57,846 nt of DNA, taken from positions 1 to 57,846 of the IMG/VR virus record IMGVR_UViG_3300028837_000819, one strand, 5' to 3'. The number at the start of each line of letters is the position of its first letter. Positions within the stretch are counted from its first letter, which is position 1. Origin of the DNA: a virus. A program made the position numbers and the translations under genes. The notes under the pieces are model-generated. The model saw only the letters and a list, made by a program, of their open reading frames with translations. It searched no databases and had not been told where the DNA came from. This document shows, piece after piece, positions 23,566-31,800 of this stretch.

Positions 23566-25138
23566 GGGCGCTCTCGGCGCTTTCATGCCCGAGGTGGCCT
23601 ACGTCCGTCAGGACGATAAGGTCCTCTTCCTCCTCGGAGAGCAGGCTCTAACGGAGTCTCTGGATGACGGTGCCAACATCGTCGAGTCGATGGATGACCT
23701 CGAACTCGAAGAGCGCGAGATCGGCGGCAAGAAGGTCAAGTACCCGAAGAACTCGCAGTGGTTCGTCGAGGGTCCCTTCCAGCGTTCCGACGTGAAGAAC
23801 GCCAACAACCGCATCTACGCCCGCAAGATATGGGAACGCCTCGTCGGCGACGCCAAGAGCGCCACGATGAAGATGGTCACGGACCGCGCGATGATCGGGC
23901 ACCTTGAGCATCCGAAGGACGGCCGGACCGACGGCAAGGAGGGCGCACTCGTCACGACCAGCCTCAAGCTCAAGGAAGACGGCGTGGTGTGGGGGAAGGC
24001 CGAACTTCTGGACACGCCGAACGGTCTCATCTTGCAGGAGTACACGCGGAAGAAGATCAAGTGGGGTGTCTCCTCTCGCGGCAACGGCACCGTGAAGGAT
24101 GACGGCCACGTGAACGAGAACGACTACACGCTCGAAGCGTTTGACGGTGTGATGCGCCCCTCGACGCCGGGTGCGCATCCCAAGCCCGTCACGAGCAGCG
24201 AATCGGAGGAGCCCACGGGCGCGGCTCCTCCTGTTGTGGAGGATGACATCAACCCCGAGCAGGGTGCGGGGACCCCTTCCGAGGAGGAGGAACTCACGGA
24301 GGACGCGCAGGCGACGGTGGATCGCGTGACTTCTCTCGTGGAGACCGACCTCGAAGACCTCGACGAAGGTGCGTCTGCCAAGCTGACTGGCGAGATTCTG
24401 GCGAATTTGGGGACCTTGATCGACCTCGCAAAGGAGGGCAAGCTCAAGGCTGAGCGCGCCTACACCATGCAGGGTTGGTTGACGGATCGCCTGAAGGCGC
24501 TGCAGGAGTCGCAGGGTGTCAGTGCGGAGACCATCATCGAACGGGCCATCGAGGGCGTCGACACGGAGGAGGACGAGGAGAAAGCCGCCGCCTTCCGCAA
24601 GGTCGTGGAGTCCTTCCAGTCGCAGATTTCGAGCCTCACAGAGGACCTCGAAACTGCGACGTCCGAGGTCGAGACGCTGGAGGGCAAGCTGGCCGACGCC
24701 GAGATCGCTGTCAGCCTCATCACCACTGAGCGTGATGAGCTACTGCAGACGGTCGAGACGAAGGACCGGCAGCTTGCCGTCGCTCTGGCCTCGATCAGTT
24801 CGGAGTCCGAGGAGGAGGTAAAGGACCCTGTTGAGGCGGCAGTGGCAGAGGCGATCCTGAAGAAGCCCGGTCTCTCCGAGTTCCGCGACGTGCTCATGCG
24901 CGCCGAGGACGATGAGGAGGTCGAGCGGCTCGTCGAGAGTCTGCTACCCGCCATCCCAACCTCCGAGCCAATCGTCGAAGACGATCCGCCCGGAGTTTCA
25001 CCGAAGTCTCGCCGAGCGCTCCCGCGTGGAGATGTAATCTCCGAGGTGAAGGGCGGAAAGCCCAAGCCTGCAGTGAGCGAGAGCAGGGGGGCGAGAGTTG
25101 CGGGTAAAGCGTTGTCAAACATGAAGGGTGGGGAATAA
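23528..25138 (+). CDS. Prohead protease (T4 gp21-type) fused to a coiled-coil scaffold
   Basis: ATG 23528, AAGGAG 8 nt upstream. 536 residues. The protease region (about 75-210) shows NANNRIYARKIWERLV, GHLEHP (candidate catalytic His), WGKAELLDTPNGLILQEY and IKWGVSSRGNG (candidate catalytic Ser), the layout of T4 gp21/S77 prohead proteases. From about 225 the protein becomes Glu-rich. From about 340 to 440 it is a long coiled coil (SFQSQISSLTEDLETATSEVETL...), like scaffold/core proteins. The protease presumably cleaves its own scaffold and perhaps the capsid protein as the head matures. In T4 these are separate genes (21 and 22). It sits immediately upstream of the capsid gene, as expected. 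Confidence 0.85.
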   Translation: MGTSQGSPELLCEGALGAFMPEVAYVRQDDKVLFLLGEQALTESLDDGANIVESMDDLELEEREIGGKKVKYPKNSQWFVEGPFQRSDVKNANNRIYARKIWERLVGDAKSATMKMVTDRAMIGHLEHPKDGRTDGKEGALVTTSLKLKEDGVVWGKAELLDTPNGLILQEYTRKKIKWGVSSRGNGTVKDDGHVNENDYTLEAFDGVMRPSTPGAHPKPVTSSESEEPTGAAPPVVEDDINPEQGAGTPSEEEELTEDAQATVDRVTSLVETDLEDLDEGASAKLTGEILANLGTLIDLAKEGKLKAERAYTMQGWLTDRLKALQESQGVSAETIIERAIEGVDTEEDEEKAAAFRKVVESFQSQISSLTEDLETATSEVETLEGKLADAEIAVSLITTERDELLQTVETKDRQLAVALASISSESEEEVKDPVEAAVAEAILKKPGLSEFRDVLMRAEDDEEVERLVESLLPAIPTSEPIVEDDPPGVSPKSRRALPRGDVISEVKGGKPKPAVSESRGARVAGKALSNMKGGE

Positions 25139-25164
25139 CTCCCCCCCAAGAAAGGAACAGTAAA

Positions 25165-26655
25165 GTGCCGGGACACATACTCAGCGAACAGGGCCTCTAC
25201 GAGGGCCTGATCGAGGCAGGTCTCCGCCTCGCAGCCATCCCCGAGTCCGAGGGCGGCTGGAAGGAGTATTTCGAGGAGTCCGACGGAGCGGACCTTCGGA
25301 TACAGGACGACATTCTCCGCGCGCAGACTGCCCTGATGCTGGAGAACGCCAAGCGCTGGCTCGCACAGAAGTGCAAGGCGCGTCGCAACAGCGAGGGCAG
25401 GCTGGTGATCGACGAGGTGACCCGCTCCGCGCTGGTCGGCGGCTGGTCGGACTACCTCTTCCCGATCATCAGGGCGTCGTTCCCCACCAACCCGATCAAC
25501 GATCTGGTGTCGGTCCAGCCCACCAACCGCCGCACCGCGACGGTGGTGTACTGGAACTGGATCGTTGCCACGCAGAAGGGCTCGTACTATCCGGGCCAGA
25601 GGCTTCAGGACGCGAACAAGGGTCGCGTCGACGCCGGATACCACTTCTCCGACGAGTGGGTCATGGGCGAGGTCGTCGGGGTCGGCACAGGCGCATCGCC
25701 CACCATCGCCGGGACGCTTGCGTTCCACGATGGCGGCGGCGTCCGTCCGGGCACCGTTGCGGTAACCGCCGTGGTCGCGGCCACGCCGGAGACGGTGTAC
25801 GACGACGGGAACGGCGGCTTCACGGGTGGTGTCGTTGGCACCATCAACTACGTGAGCGGCGCGTTCAGCATCACGTTCAGCGGCAACGTTGACGCAGCGG
25901 CCAACGTGGTCGGCAACTACAAGTGGGACTCCGAGGGCGGCGCACTGCCCGAGGTCGACGTCCAGATCATCTCCAGCACCGTCGAGACGCAGCGGCGCGG
26001 GCTGAAGGTCAACTACTCGATGGAGGCCATGCAGGACATCATGGCCGAGTTCGGCGTCTCGCTTGAGGGCAACCTCGTCAGCGGCGCGGCCGAGCAGATC
26101 AACTTCGAGATAGCCCGTCAGCTTATCGCCGAGATGTGGGCCGTGGCTCCGGTCAACAGCACGTTCCCCACGACTCTCGCCGGTACGCCGGGTTACAACC
26201 AGCAGGACCACTTCAAGGACCTGTCCTACAACCTCAACGCGGCAAGCAACTCGATATGGGCGGCCACGCAGAAGGGGTACGGCAACTGGCTCGTCATCGA
26301 CGAGTTGGCCTCCAACGTCGTCGAGTCACTCCCGGCGGGCATGTTCGTCGGCGCACCGCGTCCGGCCAACGTGCAGGGGCTCCACTTCGTCGGCACGCTG
26401 CTCAACAAGTACCGGGTCTACAAGGACATCCACCTCACGGGGCTTCCGGGCTCCAGCGCCAACGGCAACATGCTGATGGGGTACAAGGGGCGGCAGTTCT
26501 ACGAGGCCGGGCTGGTGTGGGCTCCGTACCAGTTGCTTTACACCACGGAGTCGCTGCAGACGGCGGACTTCCTGACGCAGAAGGGAATGGCGTCAAGGTA
26601 CGCGACCAAGATGGTCAACAACGAGATGTACGTCCGCGTCAACCTCGGCCCGTAA
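25165..26655 (+). CDS. Major capsid protein (T4 gp23-like, HK97 fold)
   Basis: GTG 25165 after AAAGGAAC. 496 residues. Landmarks of the gp23 group: LFPIIRASFPTNPINDLVSVQPTNRRTATVVYW near residues 93-125, RGLKVNYSMEAMQDIMAEFGVSLEGNLV near 279-306, EINFEIARQLIAEMW, and a C-terminal domain with a YKGRQFYEAGLVWAPY motif. It forms the icosahedral shell. The middle (about 170-260) contains a Gly/Thr-rich, beta-strand-like insertion that may protrude as an insertion domain. A strong hairpin terminator follows the stop, as often happens after high-level capsid genes. Confidence 0.9.
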   Translation: MPGHILSEQGLYEGLIEAGLRLAAIPESEGGWKEYFEESDGADLRIQDDILRAQTALMLENAKRWLAQKCKARRNSEGRLVIDEVTRSALVGGWSDYLFPIIRASFPTNPINDLVSVQPTNRRTATVVYWNWIVATQKGSYYPGQRLQDANKGRVDAGYHFSDEWVMGEVVGVGTGASPTIAGTLAFHDGGGVRPGTVAVTAVVAATPETVYDDGNGGFTGGVVGTINYVSGAFSITFSGNVDAAANVVGNYKWDSEGGALPEVDVQIISSTVETQRRGLKVNYSMEAMQDIMAEFGVSLEGNLVSGAAEQINFEIARQLIAEMWAVAPVNSTFPTTLAGTPGYNQQDHFKDLSYNLNAASNSIWAATQKGYGNWLVIDELASNVVESLPAGMFVGAPRPANVQGLHFVGTLLNKYRVYKDIHLTGLPGSSANGNMLMGYKGRQFYEAGLVWAPYQLLYTTESLQTADFLTQKGMASRYATKMVNNEMYVRVNLGP

Positions 26656-26669
26656 CCGAGCCGTTGATC

Positions 26670-26708
26670 GTTGCGAGGGAGGGGGGCTGGTGCTCCCCTC
26701 CCTCCAAC
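26670..26708 (+). terminator. Long GC hairpin after the major capsid gene
   Basis: GAGGGAGGGG (26675-26684) pairs perfectly with CCCCTCCCTC (26695-26704) around a 10-nt loop. GTTG (26670-26673) and CAAC (26705-26708) extend the stem past a one-base bulge. No clear U-tract follows, so it may act as a partial terminator or as a 3' stabiliser for capsid mRNA. Confidence 0.65.
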
Positions 26709-26738
26709 GCTTAGGTCCCGAACGGGAGGAACGGTAAG

Positions 26739-27104
26739 ATGGCAAAGAAGACGGGCGCGAAGCCCAAGTTCGTGAACATGCAGAAGAGCCCGACGATGGT
26801 CCACGGCGAGGACGGCCGCACGGTACGCGTCCACCCGTTCGACCGTCGCAACGAGGCGCAGGACGGTGCGGTCTACGTCGTCGAGGGCGAGCACTTCGAG
26901 CAGTTCGTCAGCCCGCAGGGTCCCCTCTATCCCTTTCCCGTCAAAGCCCTCAAGGCTGCGGAGGATAAGGCAAAGGCTCTCGCGGAGCAGAACGCTGCGG
27001 CTGCTGCTGAGGCTGCTGGCGTGGCTCCTGACGCTGCCGCGAAGGGTGGCAAGGGCAAGAAGGCGAAGAAGGGCAAGAAGGCAAAGCCCAAGCCCAAGTC
27101 CTGA
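26739..27104 (+). CDS. Small protein with a Lys/Ala-rich tail, unknown
   Basis: ATG 26739 with GGGAGG 12 nt upstream (long spacing). 121 residues: a compact N-terminal half (MAKKTGAKPKFVNMQKSP, VHPFDRRNEAQDGAVYVVEGEHFEQF) followed by an Ala-rich helix and a very basic tail ending KAKPKPKS. The basic tail resembles DNA- or RNA-binding tails. It follows the capsid gene beyond a terminator, so it could be a minor head component. No family recognised. Confidence 0.65.
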   Translation: MAKKTGAKPKFVNMQKSPTMVHGEDGRTVRVHPFDRRNEAQDGAVYVVEGEHFEQFVSPQGPLYPFPVKALKAAEDKAKALAEQNAAAAAEAAGVAPDAAAKGGKGKKAKKGKKAKPKPKS

Positions 27105-27133
27105 CGGGCGGTCGCTCTACTATGTAAGGCGTT

Positions 27134-27148
27134 CCCGTCAATGACGGG
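27134..27148. promoter_or_regulatory. 15-bp palindrome overlapping a ribosome site
   Basis: CCCGTCA-A-TGACGGG, 7-bp arms around one base. As RNA it gives a 6-bp stem with an AAU triloop whose 3' arm joins the GGGGGG ribosome site of the next gene. It has the same design as the palindrome at 11573. Confidence 0.45.
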
Positions 27149-27156
27149 GGGTGACC

Positions 27157-27909
27157 GTGCCGAATGAGATGACCGTCGCCTTGGTGCGTGAGGAGATCGA
27201 GACACGCCTCGGCATTTCGGGCGTGGCCGTCGAACTCTGCGACCGGGACTTCGCAAGCGTCCTCACGGAGGCCGTCCGGCAGATCAACCGGAACGTGCCT
27301 CCGCGCGGTCGTGACACGTTGCCTGTCACCACGGCCGTGAAGAAGTACCGCGTCGACGACAGGGTGCTACCCAAGAAGATCATCGGCGTCGTCAACGTGG
27401 AGTTCGTGGACCCGGCGCTTGTCTCGCAGAGCATTGATCCCTTTGATCCTTGGTGGACACTCGGCGGTGGCATCAGCATCGGTGGGGGCACGATAGCCGA
27501 GTATCAGCAACGGCTCCAGTACATGGAGCAGGCGCGCGAGGTGACCGGGAGCGACGCGTCGTACCAGCAATCTTGGGAGGGCGCGGAGCTTTACCTGTAC
27601 GTCGATATCCGCCGGGCGCTCCAGTGCTCCTACGAGTACACGTGGAGGATCACGCCGGACGATGATGCGGACACAGGTATTCCCCTTCTTCCGGATACGA
27701 TGATCGACTGGCTCCTCGATTATGCGACCGCGCGCGCGAAGGTGATACTGGTCCGGATCAGGAACAAGTTTACTGGCGTCCCGATGCCGGACGGCTCCGT
27801 GAGCGAGACTGACGCGAACACGATCCTTGAGGAGGGCCGGACGGACATCAAGGAGCTACTGGACTTGCTGAAGAAGCGGCGACGTCCACTTCCGCCGGTC
27901 TTTGGGTAG
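27157..27909 (+). CDS. Probable head-tail connector/neck protein
   Basis: GTG 27157 chosen because GGGGGGTGA lies just upstream; GTG 27151 in the same frame is possible. About 250 residues. The sequence VREEIETRLGISGVAVELCDRDFASVLTEAVRQIN looks like an adaptor N-terminal helical bundle. Later come PFDPWWTLGGGISIGGGT, YQQSWEGAELYLYVDI and a helical C-terminal half ending LLKKRRRPLPPVFG. Location right after capsid genes and before the virion-morphogenesis gene fits a connector. I do not recognise a specific T4 homologue with certainty. Confidence 0.5.
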   Translation: MPNEMTVALVREEIETRLGISGVAVELCDRDFASVLTEAVRQINRNVPPRGRDTLPVTTAVKKYRVDDRVLPKKIIGVVNVEFVDPALVSQSIDPFDPWWTLGGGISIGGGTIAEYQQRLQYMEQAREVTGSDASYQQSWEGAELYLYVDIRRALQCSYEYTWRITPDDDADTGIPLLPDTMIDWLLDYATARAKVILVRIRNKFTGVPMPDGSVSETDANTILEEGRTDIKELLDLLKKRRRPLPPVFG

Positions 27910-27912
27910 GAA

Positions 27913-27925
27913 CAACAAATTGTTG
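27913..27925. repeat. Palindrome copy 3 (CAACAAATTGTTG)
   Basis: Same 13-bp site in opposite orientation (central A), 4 nt after the stop at 27909 and 13 nt before ATG 27939. The downstream gene has only a weak ribosome site, so the element sits where it could influence initiation. Confidence 0.75.
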
Positions 27926-27938
27926 GTCGGGATACGGG

Positions 27939-28481
27939 ATGGCGAAGATCAGATACAAAAAGTCGCACATCCCTCCGTTCAAGAAGATCGCGGCCAAGGT
28001 CTCTGAAGCTGCGACTGCGGTCCTCGACGAGGAGGTTGCGAAGTTCTCCGAAGACGAGAAGGACCTATTCGTCGTCGAGATAGAGACGCAGGACGTTACG
28101 TCCTTCAAGACTGTCCCCCTCAACCCCGATTACAAGCAGTGGAAGATTCTTCACGGGCTCGACGAGCGTGTGATGATCGCCACCGGCTGGTACGTCTCGC
28201 AGATCAAGGTGCAACACAAGAGCACCGGTAAGTACGGGACCCTCTACTACGTCGGGTTCGACAATCGTGCACTGGCGCGGGACGCAGACGGAAACACCGT
28301 GCCGTTCACGCTTGTGAGCCTCGCGTGGGTACACGAGAAGGGATCGGCCAAGGCGCACGTACCGGCCCGACCGCATTGGGGGCCGCACCTCATGAAGATG
28401 AAGCGGCGGGCCGTGGGGCTCCGTCTGAGACTCCGGCAGAAGATCGTCAAGCGCTGGAAGCGAGCGCTTCCAAAGTTTTAG
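27939..28481 (+). CDS. HK97-gp10/virion-morphogenesis-like tail completion protein
   Basis: ATG 27939, 180 residues. N-terminus MAKIRYKKSHIPPFKKIAAK, central beta region (WKILHGLDERVMIATGWYVSQIKVQHK), then SLAWVHEKGSAKAHVPARPHWGPHLMKMKRR and a basic C-terminal helix. The segment 'V-H-E-x-G ... I/V-PARP-x-W/F' before a helix is the signature I know from HK97 gp10/phage virion-morphogenesis families that complete the head-tail joint. Identification is by this motif only. Its 3' end forms a terminator-like hairpin. Confidence 0.55.
   Translation: MAKIRYKKSHIPPFKKIAAKVSEAATAVLDEEVAKFSEDEKDLFVVEIETQDVTSFKTVPLNPDYKQWKILHGLDERVMIATGWYVSQIKVQHKSTGKYGTLYYVGFDNRALARDADGNTVPFTLVSLAWVHEKGSAKAHVPARPHWGPHLMKMKRRAVGLRLRLRQKIVKRWKRALPKF
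28455..28479 (+). terminator. Hairpin with short T-run at gene end
   Basis: TGGAAGC (28455-28461) pairs with GCTTCCA (28466-28472) around GAGC, followed by AAGTTTT just before the stop codon. It has the form of a rho-independent terminator with a short T-run. Confidence 0.45.
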
Positions 28482-28490
28482 GAGCGAGTG

Positions 28491-28877
28491 ATGGCAAAGA
28501 ACGTGGTACTGCTGGTCATGGCCCGCGAGGACCTACCGGCCAACCCGGAGACCGGGAGGCCCAACAGGTGGGGCGAGGTCGTCGGACAGTTCCCCGTGGA
28601 TCACAACTTCGGTCGGTTCGAGCAGCCCTCGGCCGGGAAGTTCGTCCACGTGCGGGTCGATGACTTGGACGACGACGCCGACCTCATGGAGCTTTATGAC
28701 ACGGGCGAGCAGACGCTCGGGCAGCCGGACCCCGAGACGGGCATCCCGACGGTTATAAAGGTCTATGCGAAGCGCTGGTTCGTCCCGGCTGAGATCATCG
28801 ACGAGATCAGGGCCGCCAACGGCGCGCGGCGCACGCTCACTCTCGAAGAGTTCGAGGATAGGGAGCCCGCTGAGTAA
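28491..28877 (+). CDS. Unknown acidic protein, 128 residues
   Basis: ATG 28491 with GGAG 6 nt upstream. Begins MAKNVVLLVMAREDLPANPE, has DHNFGRFEQPSAGKFVHVRVDDLDDD and ends FEDREPAE. Stop overlaps the start of the giant beta-helix gene (TAATG), so they are coupled. No domain recognised; a small partner of the following fibre-like proteins is possible. Confidence 0.65.
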   Translation: MAKNVVLLVMAREDLPANPETGRPNRWGEVVGQFPVDHNFGRFEQPSAGKFVHVRVDDLDDDADLMELYDTGEQTLGQPDPETGIPTVIKVYAKRWFVPAEIIDEIRAANGARRTLTLEEFEDREPAE

Positions 28878-31800
28878 TGCCCGCGCAGGTAAAACACCTC
28901 ATCATGCCGTCGGGTGGTGACTACACCTCTGCCTCCGCGTGGGAAGCCGGAGAGCAGAGGGACCTCGTGGCCGCCGACGAGATCGCCCTCGGTGAGATCA
29001 CCGGGGACTGGTCCGGCGGCGCGGATACCACTTACCTCCTCATCGACAACGTAAACTGGACCACGGACGCGACGCATTACATCTCCCTTTACACGGCGGA
29101 AGATGCTCGTCACCCCGGCCGGTGGGACACGAACAAGTACGTCCTCTCCGTCTCTTCGCAGTGGAACGGTGTCGTGCGGGTGGATGCTAACTACGTTCGG
29201 ATCGACGGTCTTCAGATAGAGAACGTTTGGACGGACGCGACCACGGGAAACGTGGTTGGGATCAATCAGAACGGGCACGGTGACGAGCACACGAACAACA
29301 TCATCAGATGGGGCGGGGGCGGGACCCCTGACTCTGCCAGTGACGCCGGGATTCAGTACGACGGTGCGGCGGCCGGGACACACAAGGCGCGGAACAATAT
29401 CATCTACGACTGGTACATGGGAATGTACTTCGATTACGGGGCGGCGGGCACGACCTTCGTCCTGTATGACAACACGATCAACGATAACGTGAGCACCGGC
29501 ATCTGGATTCAGGACTCCGTGGGCGACGTTACGCTCTACATGAAGAACAACATCTGCAACGGGAATGGCGCGGCGGATTACAACGAGACCACCTTCACGA
29601 CTTACGTCCACTCGAAGAACATCTCCGAGGACGCGACCTCTCCGGACGCTTCGTACCAGAGCATGGCTGTGGTCTTCGTTGATGAGGCCAACGATGACTT
29701 CCACGTGGACGTGAGCGATACCTACGCACGCGGAGCCGGAGACGATCTCTCTGCTGACGCACAGATGGCCTTCAACGATGACATCGACGGCTTCATGCGG
29801 GAGGTGGCTTGGGACATTGGGGCTGACCAGTTCCGAGCCGTCGAGGTCAAGCGGAGCATTTTGGAATCGGGAGGCGATTACTCGTCACTCTCCGGGTTCG
29901 CAGCCGGGGAGGAACGGGACCTCGGGCACCTTGGCGAGATCGCTGTCGGAGAGATCGACGAGGGCTGGACCTCGGCGGACACGGGGTACACGGACTTCGC
30001 TCCCACGAATTGGGTCACAACGCGGGGAAACTACATCTCGGTATTCACCACCAAGGCCGCGCGGCATCCCGGCCGGTGGGATACGAGCAAGTACCGGCTG
30101 GTGACGACCAACGTGTGGTACGGGGCGATCAGGTGCCGCGTGCCATTCGTCAGGATCGACGGGCTGCAGGTCTCGCGCGAGAGCGACGTGGACGTGGGAG
30201 ACGGGACTGGAATCCGGTTCGACGGCAGTGGGGACTATCACGTCACCAACAACATCGTACGATTCAATGGGACGGGGACGCTGGCCGGTGGGGATATCGG
30301 CCTCAACTTCGATACGGTCACGGGCGGCAACTTCAACGCGTACGTCCGGAACAACATCGTTTACGACTTCTACTACGGCTTCTTGATTGATTGGGCTGCT
30401 GGCGGAAACAAGATCGTCCTATACAACAACACCTTCCATAACAACGTCGGCCGTGCGGTACAGATTGTCGGGGCCGTCGGTGATATCGCGCTCTATATGA
30501 AGGACAACATCGCTCAGGGCTCCGGCCTTGCCGACTACAATATCACGTCCTTCACGACCCTCGTGACCTCGAAGAACATCTCCGAGGACACGACCTCGCC
30601 CGACGGCGCGAGCTATCAGAGCAAGGTCGTCACGTTCGTGGACGAGGCCGGGGATGACTTCCACGTCGCCGCCGCTGACACGTCCGGTGCTCTCAAGGGC
30701 GGGGACAACCTGTCCGCCGATGCACAGATGGCCTTCACGGATGACGTTGATGGTCACGCGCGGAGTTCAGGTCCGTGGACCATCGGGGCGGATGAATACA
30801 GGTCCGTCGAGGTGATCCGCACGATCAGCGAGACGGGTGGGGACTACACGTCCACCGCTGCGTTCGAGGCGGCTGAGCAACGGGACCTTGTGAACCTCGG
30901 GGAGGCGGCCGTTGCCAAGATCGACGGAGCATGGGCCGCCGCTGACACCGGTTCGGCGTACTTCGATTCTGCGGATTGGGTGACGGCCGAGGGCAACGGG
31001 ATCAAGGTTTACACGACGGCGGTGGCGCGGCACAAGGGCCGTCCCGGCACCACTACCTACCGGATCAACCCGGCGGCCGTCGGGGGCATCGGCATCCGGA
31101 CTGGCGTTCCGTGGACCGAGATATATGGCGTCGAGATTCTCGATTGGGGTGGCTCGGGATACTCGGCTTCGGCGATTCAGGTCAACACCGGCATTTCCAA
31201 CTGTCGGATCGGATACAACCTCATTCACAACGAGGTCGCGGGCAATGGCGGTGCGGGCATCTCCTTTGGGAGCGCTGGCTCTTACGGGATGCACGTCTTC
31301 AACAACATCATCTACGGCTGCCAGACCGGGATCAGTGGGGACTCTTGGGGCACGTCGTTCTATCAGTACGTGTACGCCAACACGGTCTCGAACATGAGCG
31401 CGTACGGGATCGTCTCCAACAACGGGTTCACGGTCGCGAAGGACAACCTCGTCCAGACGTGCGCCACGGCCTGTTACAACTCCAACTTTGCGGCGGCTTC
31501 CACCAACAACCTCGCCGACGACACGACCGCGCCGGGCTCCAGCCCGATCAACAGCACCACGGTCTCCTTCATCAACATCAACGGAATCGCAACGAACGTG
31601 CTCAGGGACTACCGGATTCACGAAGACAGCGCCAATGCGCGCGGCGCTGGCGCGGACCTCACGTCAGACGCGGACCTCGCGGTCGCGGACGACATCAACG
31701 GGAAGCCCCGCGATCCTCTGCACTTCGACGTCGGGGCCAGCCAGTTTGTTGCCGTCGAGCGCGAGCGGGTCATCGCGGACAGTGGCGGCGATTACACCAC

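Noticed and set aside
24460-26211. 583-codon minus-strand ORF opposite protease and capsid genes
   Set aside because: Overlaps two well-identified virion genes; composition is a shadow effect.
27101-27126. Promoter (CTGACG...TATGTA) before the connector gene
   Set aside because: Spacing of 14 bp and weak boxes.
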